Shown: positions 18,230 to 27,255 of the stretch, one piece after another
Layout: every line of letters begins with the position of its first letter
Position numbering within the stretch: position 1 is the stretch's first letter
Assembly: GCF_013410875.1 (NCBI RefSeq)
Contig: NZ_JACCCU010000002.1
Span: 868,001-932,000, forward strand
Direction of reading: 5' to 3'
Origin: Tunturiibacter empetritectus
GTDB taxonomy: Bacteria; Acidobacteriota; Terriglobia; Terriglobales; Acidobacteriaceae
DNA length: 64,000 nucleotides
Position numbers and translations under genes: made by a program
Notes under the pieces: generated by a model
Databases searched by the model: none
Seen by the model: only the letters and a program-made list of their open reading frames with translations
What the model was told of the DNA's origin: nothing

Positions 18230-20332
18230 ATGCTTCGGCCTGCCTGGCGTCTATCGCATTCGTGCTGCCTGCCCGCACACCTGCTTAGCGTCTCCTTCCT
18301 CGTCGCATCTCCACCGGCACCCGCGCTCGGCCAGCCCCCCGCATCCACTCTCGCGATTGAAGGCTTAGGCAGAGCCGTCGCACGACTTGATGGCCCCTGG
18401 CGCTTCCACCTGGGCGACGATCCCACCTGGGCCTCGCCCTCCTTCGATGACTCCCAATGGGAACAACTCACCGCAGAGAAACCCTGGGGCGAGCAGGGCT
18501 ACACGAGTTACACCGGCTATGCATGGTACCGCCTGCACCTGTCGCTCAACCCGTCCCCAAGAGATCAACCCAGCTTCGCCCTCCTCGTGCCCCACCTCGA
18601 CGACGTGTACGAGATCTTCTGGAACGGCAGTTCCATCGGCCGCAGCGGAAAGTTCCCTCCCTACCCCATCTGGTATCGATCCTCAAACGCACCAGCTACC
18701 TACCCGCTCCACCCGGCAACCCCTGAGTCTGGGTCGGAGCACGAAAACGGCACACTCGCCATCCGCGTCTGGAAGGCTCCTCTTACCTCCGAGGACTCAG
18801 GACAATCCGGCGGCTTCGAGGGATCCCCCGTCATCGGCTATCCCGAATCCGTAGCCGCGTATAAAACCACGCTCGACTATCAGTGGCTCCGCGCCAATCA
18901 ATTTTCGTTCAGCCAATACCTCCTCTACGGAATCGCCGGGCTCCTCGCCCTCTTCGCCTGGCTTCGAGATCGACAGCAGAAAGCCCTCCTGTGGATGACC
19001 GGATTCGCCCTGAGCCCGCTCCTCCGGCTGGTCCTCTACGGAATGCGTATCGCGTGGCCCGTAGGCTTATCAAACGCGCTCGGACCGCCCGTCTCCTCGA
19101 TTCGCGACATCTCTCTCTGGTTTCTGCTGCTCTGGCTTCTGCACCTCGACGACAACCCATCATTAACAAAACTCATCCGTCGCTTTGCCATCATCAGCCT
19201 GGCAGCCAGTATCTCCGATGGCCTTCTGTCGCTCCTGGATGCGAGCGTGAGTTGGTTCTGGCTCATTCAGATCGCGGACGCGGTGCTCACAGGGATCTAC
19301 TTCATCACCGCGGCAGTTCCCCTTGCACTCGTCGCCCTCGCCATCAAACAGCACCGCCATCTGGATCTGGCCCGTCGCTTACTAGTCATCGCAGCATTTC
19401 TCTGGGGCATGATTCAGGTCGTCCAGAGGCTAGCTCCCCAGGGACAGCGCTTCACCCACTGGACCCTCGCCGACAAACTACGCGCCCCCCTCTTTCACCT
19501 CTACGGCAACGCCGTATCCCTGCCCACGCTCGCCGGAATCTTCCTGCTCGTCGCTCTGCTCTACTCCGTCTATCGCACCTCCATGGAGGACCGCCGCCGC
19601 CGCAGCCTTCTCGAGCACGAGATGAGCAGTGCCCGCGAACTCCAGCACGTGCTCATCCCCGAAACCTTCCCTTCGATCCCTGGCTTCGCCGTCACCAGTG
19701 CCTATCGCCCCGCACTTGAGGTCGGCGGAGACTTCTTCCAGATCATCCCCCTCGATGGCGACTTCACCCTTGTCATCCTCGGCGATGTCAGCGGAAAAGG
19801 CCTCAAGGCTGCCATCGCGGTCTCACTCATCGTCGGACTGGTGCGCGTCCTGGTGGAAAACACTCACAGCCCCGCTCAACTATTGACCGAGTTGAACCGG
19901 AGACTGACCGGCCGCCTGCATGGCGGTTTTGCCACGTGCGTGGCCCTGCGTCTCGATCCCCACGGCAACTGCGTCCTCGCCAGCGCCGGACACCCCCCTC
20001 CCTACCTCAACGATCGAGAGGTAGTCATCCCCGGGTCGTTCCCGCTCGGCCTGTTTCCCACCGTCGCCTATCCGGATAGCCGCCTGCCTTTGCAGGTCAA
20101 CGATCACCTCGCCCTCTATACCGACGGACTCCTAGAAGCCCGCAACAAGTCCGGCGAACTCTACGGCTTCGACCGGACGCGCGAACTCTTCGCGGCACTC
20201 CCCAACGCCGCCCGCGCCGCCGAAGCCGCCGTGCACTTTGGTCAGGACGACGACATCACCGTCGTCACCCTGGTCCGCGTCCCCATGGGCGAAGAATCGA
20301 CCGACATCGCGCCGGCCAATCGGAACCTGTAA
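18230..20332 (+). CDS. Membrane-anchored SpoIIE/PP2C-type serine phosphatase with an extracytoplasmic sensor domain
   Basis: A 700-residue signalling protein. Order: signal peptide (1-35); a periplasmic jelly-roll, carbohydrate-binding-like domain (about 45-205, with LDGPWRFHLGDDP and YAWYRLHL as in glycosidase/7TMR-DISM N-domains); about seven to eight membrane helices (225-450); a short coiled linker with SSARELQHVLIPE; and a PP2C/SpoIIE catalytic domain (475-690). Metal-binding acidic residues are visible at D501 (GGDFF), D519 (LGDVSGKG), D632 (YTDG) and D674 (DDDITVV). Such enzymes dephosphorylate anti-anti-sigma or similar proteins. No anti-sigma partner is adjacent, so the target is unknown. 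Confidence 0.9.
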   Translation: MLRPAWRLSHSCCLPAHLLSVSFLVASPPAPALGQPPASTLAIEGLGRAVARLDGPWRFHLGDDPTWASPSFDDSQWEQLTAEKPWGEQGYTSYTGYAWYRLHLSLNPSPRDQPSFALLVPHLDDVYEIFWNGSSIGRSGKFPPYPIWYRSSNAPATYPLHPATPESGSEHENGTLAIRVWKAPLTSEDSGQSGGFEGSPVIGYPESVAAYKTTLDYQWLRANQFSFSQYLLYGIAGLLALFAWLRDRQQKALLWMTGFALSPLLRLVLYGMRIAWPVGLSNALGPPVSSIRDISLWFLLLWLLHLDDNPSLTKLIRRFAIISLAASISDGLLSLLDASVSWFWLIQIADAVLTGIYFITAAVPLALVALAIKQHRHLDLARRLLVIAAFLWGMIQVVQRLAPQGQRFTHWTLADKLRAPLFHLYGNAVSLPTLAGIFLLVALLYSVYRTSMEDRRRRSLLEHEMSSARELQHVLIPETFPSIPGFAVTSAYRPALEVGGDFFQIIPLDGDFTLVILGDVSGKGLKAAIAVSLIVGLVRVLVENTHSPAQLLTELNRRLTGRLHGGFATCVALRLDPHGNCVLASAGHPPPYLNDREVVIPGSFPLGLFPTVAYPDSRLPLQVNDHLALYTDGLLEARNKSGELYGFDRTRELFAALPNAARAAEAAVHFGQDDDITVVTLVRVPMGEESTDIAPANRNL

Positions 20333-20386
20333 AAATGCCTGTGAGCGGCCTCACCGCAGATCAACCGCAGATCTACCTAAGATCAA

Positions 20387-20839
20387 TCAAATCGTGTCTT
20401 TGAGAACACCCTTGTACTTTTGAAATTCCGCCGTCGTGTCGTTTCTTACCTTTGAGATGATATCGGTCCATACCGGGTTGATTGTCGTGAGATCGACCTG
20501 CCCGTGCCCATGCGCTGTAGCGAATTCTTGAGCTTTATTCTCTCCATCCGTGTAATTCTGCATGCCCTTCACGATCTCGAAGGCAGATGCGATGACAACA
20601 CCCACATCGTCCTCCAAATCAGGCGGTACGCTCGCATAGACCTCGTCATAGTTCTCGTCGATCCACTGGAACACGATCGGCATCAGCACCTCGGACACCC
20701 AGCGGTTATAAGCGTCCAAACCCTCGATTCCCGCGATCCACGACGGGTGCATCCCCCAATCCGGATGAACCCCGCTCAGCCCATGCTTGTTCCCCTTCTC
20801 AACCAAATGCTGAGTGGTCCACTTCGTCATGTTTGACAT
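20387..20839 (-). CDS. Hypothetical soluble protein
   Basis: A 150-residue soluble protein of unknown family, beginning MSNMTKW at ATG 20839, which is preceded by AGGAGAG at proper spacing. The frame extends further upstream without support. It is rich in Trp, Asp and Glu, with motifs GVHPDWGMHPSW and DDVGVVIASAF. No signal peptide or membrane helix. Its codon use is less GC-biased than the flanking genes. Convergent with the phosphatase gene; the two stops are 54 bases apart. Confidence 0.75.
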   Translation of the reverse strand: MSNMTKWTTQHLVEKGNKHGLSGVHPDWGMHPSWIAGIEGLDAYNRWVSEVLMPIVFQWIDENYDEVYASVPPDLEDDVGVVIASAFEIVKGMQNYTDGENKAQEFATAHGHGQVDLTTINPVWTDIISKVRNDTTAEFQKYKGVLKDTI

Positions 20840-21164
20840 AGCTCTCTCCTTGTTGATTTCACTATCATTCCATTGAATTGAAATACGGGGCCCCACAACC
20901 CGAAGAATTACTGCCAACTCAATCCGGCGAGTCCCATGTGACCTTGAAAAAACACAGACCCTTGCCAAGGAGAAAGCTAGGTGCAGTGTTTATAGCATTG
21001 ATTCAAGCGCCCTCGCATTTTTTGGTCGCCTCGGCACTTTTTGCGATTGGCCACGGGCCGCACCCAAGGCAAAGCTCCTCCAAGAGGAGGCACGCCCTCA
21101 AATCGCACCGTCTCCCCAACTGCAGGAGCAGAGCCTACCAAATAATTCATCTTTAAAGGGATTG
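20840..21164. other. Gene-free stretch between an unknown gene and tRNA-Thr
   Basis: No coding frame with a ribosome site is seen. The segment is AT-richer than its surroundings and must hold the promoter of the leftward gene at 20839. A perfect 6-bp hairpin (CTCCTC / GAGGAG, 3-base loop) lies at 21075-21089; its role is unknown. Confidence 0.5.
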
Positions 21165-21240
<76 letters not shown>

Positions 21241-21333
21241 CTGTTTCTCTATTCTATCGGCTTCGTGGCCATTCGCCAACTCTTCAGTTCGCCCGGCGAT
21301 GAGCCGTAACCAAAAAGCTGCCAACGTCAGAGA

Positions 21334-22227
21334 TCAACCCACCAGATGCTGATTCGCAATCTCGATGAAGTTCCTCGCAAGAACGCTCTCCGCACCCGTC
21401 TTTACTCCAAGATCAATCGTCGTCCGGCAAGCAGCCGTCACCGCTCGATACACCGCCCCCGGCATCGCAACCCTCGCCACGCAAGCCGGTGCCAGCGTCA
21501 CCCCAAGTCCCGCCGCCACCAAGCGCACTAGCGTCAACCACTGCGGCGCATCTTGAACGATGTTCGGACGAAACCCGCTCCGTTCGCAGCACGCAATCGT
21601 CCGGTCATAGGCCAGCGGACCCATCCGCCGCGCAAACATGATGAACGGTTCGCCCTCCAACGCCTTCACGCCCAGCGTCTTCCGTTGGGCCAGCGGGTGC
21701 GCCTCCGGCAACACCGCCACATACCTCTCCTTCAACAAAGTAGTGATGCGAATCCCCTCGGTCGGATCTCCATCCCGCAGAAACGCCAAGTCGATCTGCC
21801 CATTCAACAACGCGGCAATCTGCGCCGACGTCACCAACTCCCGAAGACGCAACTCCACCTTCGGATAATGGCGCCGAAAACTTTGAATAGCAGCCGGCAG
21901 CTCCGTAAACATCACCGAGCCGCTGAAACCCACCGTCAGCGTTCCCTCCTCACCGCGACCCAAACGCCTAACCTGGGCAAGGTCCTCGTCCACCTTCTCC
22001 ATCGTGCTCCTCGCACGTCTCGCAAGCAGCTGACCGGCAGCCGTCAGCTTCACTCCGCGTGTCGTCCGCTCAAACAACGCATGACCAAGCATCTGTTCCA
22101 GCCGTTTGATCTGCTGGCTCAACGGAGGCTGCGCCATCCCCAGACGTCTCGCCGCCTTGCTGAAGTGAAGCGTCTCCGCAACCGCCAGGAAGTACCGCAG
22201 ATGCCGCAGCTCGATGCGCTCATTCAT
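21334..22227 (-). CDS. LysR-family transcriptional regulator
   Basis: A 297-residue LysR regulator. The winged helix-turn-helix (residues 4-62) has ELRHLRYFLAVAETLHFSKA and PPLSQQIKRLE. The effector-binding domain follows with the periplasmic-binding-protein fold, including LTVGFSGSVMF as the first strand. The N-terminus resembles the BenM/CatM branch, often linked to aromatic or organic-acid use, but no catabolic genes are adjacent. It is divergent from a GNAT acetyltransferase gene across 122 bases, the usual arrangement for a target gene. Confidence 0.92.
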   Translation of the reverse strand: MNERIELRHLRYFLAVAETLHFSKAARRLGMAQPPLSQQIKRLEQMLGHALFERTTRGVKLTAAGQLLARRARSTMEKVDEDLAQVRRLGRGEEGTLTVGFSGSVMFTELPAAIQSFRRHYPKVELRLRELVTSAQIAALLNGQIDLAFLRDGDPTEGIRITTLLKERYVAVLPEAHPLAQRKTLGVKALEGEPFIMFARRMGPLAYDRTIACCERSGFRPNIVQDAPQWLTLVRLVAAGLGVTLAPACVARVAMPGAVYRAVTAACRTTIDLGVKTGAESVLARNFIEIANQHLVG

Positions 22228-22349
22228 ATCTCAATCATATAGATCGCGACCTTTCAGCTATTGGACATCCCGCGCCACTCCTCGTAGCGTTGAGTGCAGG
22301 ACACACCGCCAGTGACCCTTTCCGGAACAAAAGATTCAGTGGAGGTCTC

Positions 22350-22841
22350 ATGAACAACACAGCCCTGGAGTTCAAGATCCGGGAGTTCGAACCGGAAGAC
22401 AAGATCGCCTTCCGCCGCCTCAACGAAGAGTGGATCACCCGCGAGTTCGTCCTCGAACCCAAGGACCTTTACTCCCTCTCCAACCCACAGGCAACCATCC
22501 TCGATCATGGCGGCCGCATCTTCTTCGCCATTCAAAACGGCGAGACCGTCGGCTGCTGTGCTCTTGTCGCGATGAAACCCGGAGAGTTCGAAGTAGCCAA
22601 GATGGCCGTTACCCAAGCTTGCCAGGGAACCGGAATCGGACGTCGCCTCCTCCAAACCGTCGTGGACGAAGCGAGGACCTCAGGCGCAACCCGGCTCTAT
22701 CTCGAAACCAACCACAAGCTAACCCCAGCCATTCACCTCTACGAAGCGGTCGGTTTCAGACGCCTCCCGCCAGACCGCGTAGTGCCATCCCCCTACGCCC
22801 GCGCAGACGTCTCGATGGAGCTATCGTTCCCCACTCGCTGA
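22350..22841 (+). CDS. GNAT-family N-acetyltransferase
   Basis: A 163-residue GNAT acetyltransferase. It has the acetyl-CoA-binding Q/RxxGxG/A motif in the form QGTGIGRRLLQ, a preceding strand KMAVTQ, and the C-terminal LYEAVGFRR. ATG 22350 has GTGGAGGT upstream and is preferred over an in-frame GTG at 22290. The acceptor substrate cannot be predicted. It is divergent from the LysR gene. Confidence 0.9.
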   Translation: MNNTALEFKIREFEPEDKIAFRRLNEEWITREFVLEPKDLYSLSNPQATILDHGGRIFFAIQNGETVGCCALVAMKPGEFEVAKMAVTQACQGTGIGRRLLQTVVDEARTSGATRLYLETNHKLTPAIHLYEAVGFRRLPPDRVVPSPYARADVSMELSFPTR

Positions 22842-22924
22842 CCGAAGACCAAAGATCCACGCGCGTCATCGTCCATCAGAGCAGACAAGCCCAATTCCAC
22901 ACTCACAGCGCAGAGATCACACAC

Positions 22925-23065
22925 TCACAGGTCGCGGCGACCAGCACCGTCAAACTCTCCACCATCCGAGTCCACCCAATTCGCTCCGTCGGCAGGCCAC
23001 ACCAGTATCGCGAGCGCCGCCAGAGCGATCACTACTTGCAGCACCGGATGTAGACCCTGAGACAT
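22925..23065 (-). CDS. Possible 46-residue single-span membrane microprotein
   Basis: A short frame starts at ATG 23065 with GAGG six bases upstream and encodes one hydrophobic segment (residues about 7-23, LQVVIALAALAILVW) followed by an acidic, Gly/Asp-rich tail. Topology and a correctly placed ribosome site argue for a real small membrane protein. Length and lack of a recognised family argue for caution. It lies alone in a 690-base stretch between the GNAT gene and the 23535-24632 gene. Confidence 0.4.
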   Translation of the reverse strand: MSQGLHPVLQVVIALAALAILVWPADGANWVDSDGGEFDGAGRRDL

Positions 23066-23232
23066 AGTGCGCCTCGGCAGAGAGCCTTTTGTTCCCTTGC
23101 GATCTTCATCGGCAGCCTCATTCTCGACCGTGACGCAACGCCATCACCCCGGCTGATTCCTCACCACAGCCATCCCACTTTGGTAACCAACTCTCTCGGA
23201 AGAGAACGCACGAAAATTCCCTCCGGAAAAGC

Positions 23233-23268
23233 GAAGAGGCCACCCGGCAACGAGGTGGCCTCTTCTTT
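23233..23268. terminator. Strong bidirectional-type hairpin
   Basis: A perfect 12-bp inverted repeat, GAAGAGGCCACC / GGTGGCCTCTTC, with a 9-base loop. It is followed by TTT on the + strand and by GCTTTTCC on the - strand. It is the strongest intrinsic-terminator-like structure in the window. It is 268 bases beyond the stop of the leftward gene at 23535 and about 40 bases beyond a good leftward promoter. Confidence 0.65.
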
Positions 23269-23311
23269 AGGGAGAATAGTTCCAACGGAGGCAAAGCCAT
23301 CAGAACTTTCT
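23233..23311 (-). ncRNA. Candidate small RNA (about 80 nt)
   Basis: On the - strand, a TTGACA (23346-23341), a 17-base spacer and TAGTAT (23323-23318) predict a start near 23311. About 35-45 bases later the transcript would enter the perfect 12-bp hairpin 23265-23233 and then GCTTTT. Promoter, short body and intrinsic terminator together suggest an independent small RNA of roughly 80 nt, or an attenuated leader. No conserved family is recognised. Confidence 0.4.
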
Positions 23312-23317
23312 GGCGAA

Positions 23318-23346
23318 ATACTAAGTTTGGCGATATGACGTGTCAA
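23318..23346 (-). promoter_or_regulatory. Sigma-70-type promoter candidate
   Basis: Perfect -35 TTGACA and a 4/6 -10 TAGTAT separated by exactly 17 bases, reading leftward. The only downstream structure is the perfect hairpin at 23233-23265, then the microprotein frame at 23065. Confidence 0.5.
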
Positions 23347-23534
23347 GGCCAAAACTTGACTACTGTAAGTCCTTATTCCTCAATGGTTACGGGGGTTACT
23401 AACCTGCCAACAGGGGCCCCTATATTCGCCTAAGTTTCGTTTTTAGCGCCACCGCCAAAATCTAAACCGCTATCCTATCAGACGCTTAGCTCCTCGCCTG
23501 CACCATCCCCAGTGCAGATCTGCGAGCCCGTCGA

Positions 23535-24632
23535 TCATCCCCCATGCTCAACCCCGGACCCCTCCGTATGAATCCGAGCCGCACTTCCGCTCAGATCGAT
23601 ACGAAGAAACTCCGGCTCAGTCGCCGCTGGCTTACCCTGAAGTACCCTGATCGCCGCCCGTCCGCCACCCAGAAACAGCGCCAGAATCACAGCCGCCAAA
23701 GCCCCCACCCCGCAGAACACCAGGATGCTCGTCAGCAAACTCACCGTCTTCTTGATCTCCGCATGGAATTCAGGAGGCACCGGCTTGTTCCAGGTCACCT
23801 CACTCCGCAGATGAATCCCCTCCACCAGCCTCTGCGCCTCGGCCGCACCCCAGACCCCTGTCGTCAGCAGCACCAGCGGCCCCTCCCGCCTCAGCTTCAC
23901 CGTCCCGGCCGCACTGCCCTCCCGGTTCATCTCCGCCTCAATCTGTCGCCCATGCTCGCCTGCAATCTGAGGCGTCGGGTAGAGCAGCATCGTTAGCACA
24001 CCCTTCCCCTCGTACTTCGCCGTCACCACCTCGGCTGCCTTGTCGAAACCAATCATCTCCGCCGGAAGCACCCCACCCATTGCCTGATAGCCCAGCGGCC
24101 CCACAGCATACCGCTCCGAGCCCTTCTCCAAATCCTTCACCGGCAAGTAAGTCGGCAGCAGCGGAGACATCCCCTTCGGACCCCCCACCTTCGGCAGCCC
24201 CACCTCCACCGTTCGCAGAACCGCCTCCGTCGAAGCCGGACTGCCCTTCAAAGCCGCGACCACAACGGACACCCCACTCCGCACCACTGTGGAACCGCTC
24301 TTCCGCAGATAGTCACACGCCGCTGCCGCACCCGTCGCATCGTCAAACTGATACACCGTCACCATGCCCTTTGCACCCGGACCCTGTGGCCCACCCCGCT
24401 CATACCGGCGAATTCCATCCTCGACCAGCACCGGCGCATCGGCCCCACTCCACGAAGGAGCACCCGTCCCAGCGTCATGATCAGACCCTCCCCGCAGCGA
24501 CTCCGGCAGCAGCGGCGTCGGAGGCTCCGCCAGCATCACCTTCGGCGTCTGCCCCTCCAACGAAATCACTGACGCACCCATCACCACCAGCCCCAGCACA
24601 GCCGCCACCCGTATCCGAGAGAGAAAACCCAT
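23535..24632 (-). CDS. Secreted, membrane-anchored protein, possibly DUF6599 type
   Basis: A 365-residue protein with a signal peptide (residues 1-28, ending SLEGQ), a soluble extracytoplasmic domain with repeated hydrophobic strands (TVYQFDDATGAAAACDYL, GVLTMLLYPTPQ, GPLVLLTTG), and one membrane helix near residues 297-322 followed by a cytoplasmic tail. This arrangement resembles a protein family common in acidobacteria that I recall as DUF6599. That label is tentative and the function is unknown. It is divergent from the orphan permease gene across 145 bases. Confidence 0.7.
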   Translation of the reverse strand: MGFLSRIRVAAVLGLVVMGASVISLEGQTPKVMLAEPPTPLLPESLRGGSDHDAGTGAPSWSGADAPVLVEDGIRRYERGGPQGPGAKGMVTVYQFDDATGAAAACDYLRKSGSTVVRSGVSVVVAALKGSPASTEAVLRTVEVGLPKVGGPKGMSPLLPTYLPVKDLEKGSERYAVGPLGYQAMGGVLPAEMIGFDKAAEVVTAKYEGKGVLTMLLYPTPQIAGEHGRQIEAEMNREGSAAGTVKLRREGPLVLLTTGVWGAAEAQRLVEGIHLRSEVTWNKPVPPEFHAEIKKTVSLLTSILVFCGVGALAAVILALFLGGGRAAIRVLQGKPAATEPEFLRIDLSGSAARIHTEGSGVEHGG

Positions 24633-24710
24633 ACGTTGGTCAGACTACACCAGCACGCGAACGTAAGCCTAGAGCCACACCCGTCTTCGTTTGCTGGAAC
24701 TTCCTCGGCG

Positions 24711-24728
24711 CATCAACGTATGTTGATG
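24711..24728. promoter_or_regulatory. Perfect inverted repeat in the promoter region of the orphan permease
   Basis: CATCAAC and GTTGATG are perfect 7-bp arms around a 4-base spacer, about 50 bases upstream of the permease ATG at 24778. The half-site CAACGTAT recurs in inverted form (ATACGTTG) at about 24631-24638, at the start of the divergent gene. Dyads like this typically bind dimeric repressors. No regulator gene is adjacent. Confidence 0.5.
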
Positions 24729-24777
24729 GAATATTGCTGTAGAGAAATCCCTGCCGCGCTGCACTAGGAGATCGTCG

Positions 24778-27210
24778 ATGGAAGCCTTCGTTCAAAACCT
24801 CAAGTTTGCAGTACGCCAGTTGAGTCGCAACCCTGGCTTCACCGTCACGGTGATCCTTACCTTGGCACTCTCCATCGGCGCTAACACCGCAATCTTCTCC
24901 CTGGTCAACGCCCTCATGTTGAAGAGCCTGCCCTACTCCCAGCCGGAGCGCATGGGCACCATCTACACCCGCGTCACCGGAGCCAAACCCTCCGACGAGC
25001 GTCACCACGTCAACGGCGAGCAATGGGAGTTGCTGCGCGACAACGTCCCCTCCCTCCTCTCCGCCGTCTCCAGCTCCAGGGCAGCCGGTGTCAATCTCCA
25101 GGCCGGCTCCCACATTCAATATCTACATGCTGGCCGAATCTCCCAGCACTACCTCGACGTGCTGGCCATCCACCCCATTGCCGGACGCAACTTCTCCAAC
25201 GTCGAAGATCTCCCCCACGGCCCGAAGACCGTCATCCTCAGTTACAACCTCTGGCACAGCGCCTTCGGCACCAATGCCAGCATCCTAGGCCAACCCATCC
25301 TCCTCAAGGGCGAGCCCTACACCGTCATCGGGGTGCTCCCTGAAGGCGCAACCACTCCCCTCAACGCCGACCTCTACACCGCGCTTCAACCCGCCCGCGA
25401 CGGCGAAGGCGGAGGAACTAACTTCGAGGCCATCACCCGCCTCCGCGACGGCGCAACTTGGCAGCAGGCCGATGCCGAGATTAGTCGCGCCTGGTCCCTC
25501 CGCTCCAACCGCTACGAACTGGCCGACAACCCCGGCGCACAGGTGACCTACTACTCCGTGCCATTGCAACAGGGACAGACCGCAACCCTGCGTCCGCAGG
25601 TCCTGGCGCTCATGCTCGCCGCCGGATTCATCCTGCTCATCGCCTGTGCCAACCTCGCCGGCCTATCCCTGGTCCGCATGCTGCGCCGCACCCCCGAAGT
25701 CGCAACCCGTCTCGCCCTCGGAGCCTCGCGCTGGCAGATTCAACGGCAGCTCTGGGTGGAAAATCTCCTCCTCGCCTTCATCGGCGGAGCCGTAGGCGTC
25801 GCTGTCGGCTTCGTCGCCCTCCGCGGCCTCCTCCTGCTCCTCCCCGAACACTTCTTGCCCGTCGCCCGCATTCCCCTCGATGGCCGCGTCCTCGCCTTCA
25901 CCCTTCTCCTCTCCCTGTTCACCAGCGTGCTCTTCGGCATGCTTCCCGCCCTTGTCATGCGAAAGCTCGATCTGCGCTCCGCCATCGCCAGCCGCTCCGC
26001 CACCGGCGGCGACCGCATCGGCCTCCGTCAAGCCCTCATCGTGGCCGAGGTCGCCCTCACCGTAGTCTTGCTCGCCGCCTCCGGCCTTCTCATCCGCACC
26101 CTCGTCCACCTCCAGACCCTGCCCCCCGGATTCAACCCCACGGGAGTCATGACCGCCAAGGCATCGCTCGACGACGTCCACTATCACGACGCGGCCGCCT
26201 TCCAAAAGTTGCTTCAGGAAAGCACCTCCGCCATGCGCCAGATTCCCGGCGTGCAACATGCCGCCGTCGGCCTCAGCCTGCCCTATGAACGCTCGCTGAT
26301 TATGGGAGGGATTACCCTGAGCGATGGCAAGGAAGCCGGCCAAAAGGCTATGGCCGACGAGGTCTATGTCACCCCTGATTACTTCGCCGCCTTGCAGATT
26401 CCAGTCATGGCAGGACGATCCTTCACCGAAGCAGACCGTGCCGAGTCGCAGCATGTGGCCATCGTCAACCAGGAGTTCGCACGCAAGTTCTTCCATGGCG
26501 CAAATCCGGTTGGCCGCTACCTTAATAAAGACACAAGGATCGTCGGAGTGGTGGAGAGTGTATCCATGGCGCCGGGAGTCGATCCCGTCGCGCCCCTCAC
26601 CGGCGAAGAGACGATGTACGTTCCTGCCGCACAGATCGAAGCCAGACAACTCGCGATGGTCCACGTCTGGTTTCAACCCAGTTGGATCGTCCGCACCGCC
26701 TACCCAATCGAAGGCCTCACCGCGCAGATGCAGCAGGCCCTCGCCAGCGCCGATCCCAACCTCCCCTTCTCCGGCTTCTACAGCATGCGCGACCTGCTCG
26801 CAAAAACCCTCGCAACCCAGCGCGTCGAAGTCGCCCTCCTCAGCACCATGTCGGCTCTCGCTTTGCTGCTCAGCGCCGTAGGAATCTTTGCCCTTGTCTC
26901 CAACATCGTCGTGCAGCGAACCCGCGAGATCGGCATCCGCATCGCTCTCGGTTCCACCATCCGCCAGGCCATGGTCCACATCGGCGCACCTGGTATAAGA
27001 GCCTCTGCATTAGGCCTCCTCCTGGGCTTAATCTTCTCCGCAGCAGCCTTGCGGGCCATGCACAGTGTGCTCTACGGAGTTGACGTCTACGACGCGCCCA
27101 CCCTCCTCACCGTAGTCTTCACCCTCATCGCGATAACACTTCTCGCCACCACCGTCCCAACGCTGCGCATCGCCGGAATCGATCCTGCTAAGACCCTGCG
27201 CGACGAATAA
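24778..27210 (+). CDS. Acidobacterial duplicated orphan permease (FtsX/MacB_PCD-type ABC permease)
   Basis: An 810-residue ABC-type permease containing two tandem MacB_PCD-FtsX modules in one chain. The N-terminus (FAVRQLSRNPGFTVTVILTL, then GANTAIFSLVNA) is the standard opening of this family. The first FtsX set of helices lies around residues 275-395, the second module opens with QALIVAEVALTVVLLAASG at about 420-440, and the last helices are at 690-795 with TREIGIRIALG. No ATP-binding partner is encoded nearby, as is usual for these orphan permeases, which are strongly expanded in acidobacteria. The role is unknown. ATG 24778 has GGAG seven bases upstream. Confidence 0.93.
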   Translation: MEAFVQNLKFAVRQLSRNPGFTVTVILTLALSIGANTAIFSLVNALMLKSLPYSQPERMGTIYTRVTGAKPSDERHHVNGEQWELLRDNVPSLLSAVSSSRAAGVNLQAGSHIQYLHAGRISQHYLDVLAIHPIAGRNFSNVEDLPHGPKTVILSYNLWHSAFGTNASILGQPILLKGEPYTVIGVLPEGATTPLNADLYTALQPARDGEGGGTNFEAITRLRDGATWQQADAEISRAWSLRSNRYELADNPGAQVTYYSVPLQQGQTATLRPQVLALMLAAGFILLIACANLAGLSLVRMLRRTPEVATRLALGASRWQIQRQLWVENLLLAFIGGAVGVAVGFVALRGLLLLLPEHFLPVARIPLDGRVLAFTLLLSLFTSVLFGMLPALVMRKLDLRSAIASRSATGGDRIGLRQALIVAEVALTVVLLAASGLLIRTLVHLQTLPPGFNPTGVMTAKASLDDVHYHDAAAFQKLLQESTSAMRQIPGVQHAAVGLSLPYERSLIMGGITLSDGKEAGQKAMADEVYVTPDYFAALQIPVMAGRSFTEADRAESQHVAIVNQEFARKFFHGANPVGRYLNKDTRIVGVVESVSMAPGVDPVAPLTGEETMYVPAAQIEARQLAMVHVWFQPSWIVRTAYPIEGLTAQMQQALASADPNLPFSGFYSMRDLLAKTLATQRVEVALLSTMSALALLLSAVGIFALVSNIVVQRTREIGIRIALGSTIRQAMVHIGAPGIRASALGLLLGLIFSAAALRAMHSVLYGVDVYDAPTLLTVVFTLIAITLLATTVPTLRIAGIDPAKTLRDE

Positions 27211-27255
27211 CAAGCCCTAAGCAATACCACAGTTGTTGAAGTCGTCTAGCTTTTG

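Noticed and set aside
23118..23352. Two overlapping ~60-codon leftward frames over the perfect hairpin
   Set aside because: Both are read through a 12-bp terminator-like stem with no ribosome site; a noncoding explanation fits better.
25663..26979. A 438-codon leftward Gly/Glu/Asp-rich frame
   Set aside because: Antisense shadow of the duplicated permease.
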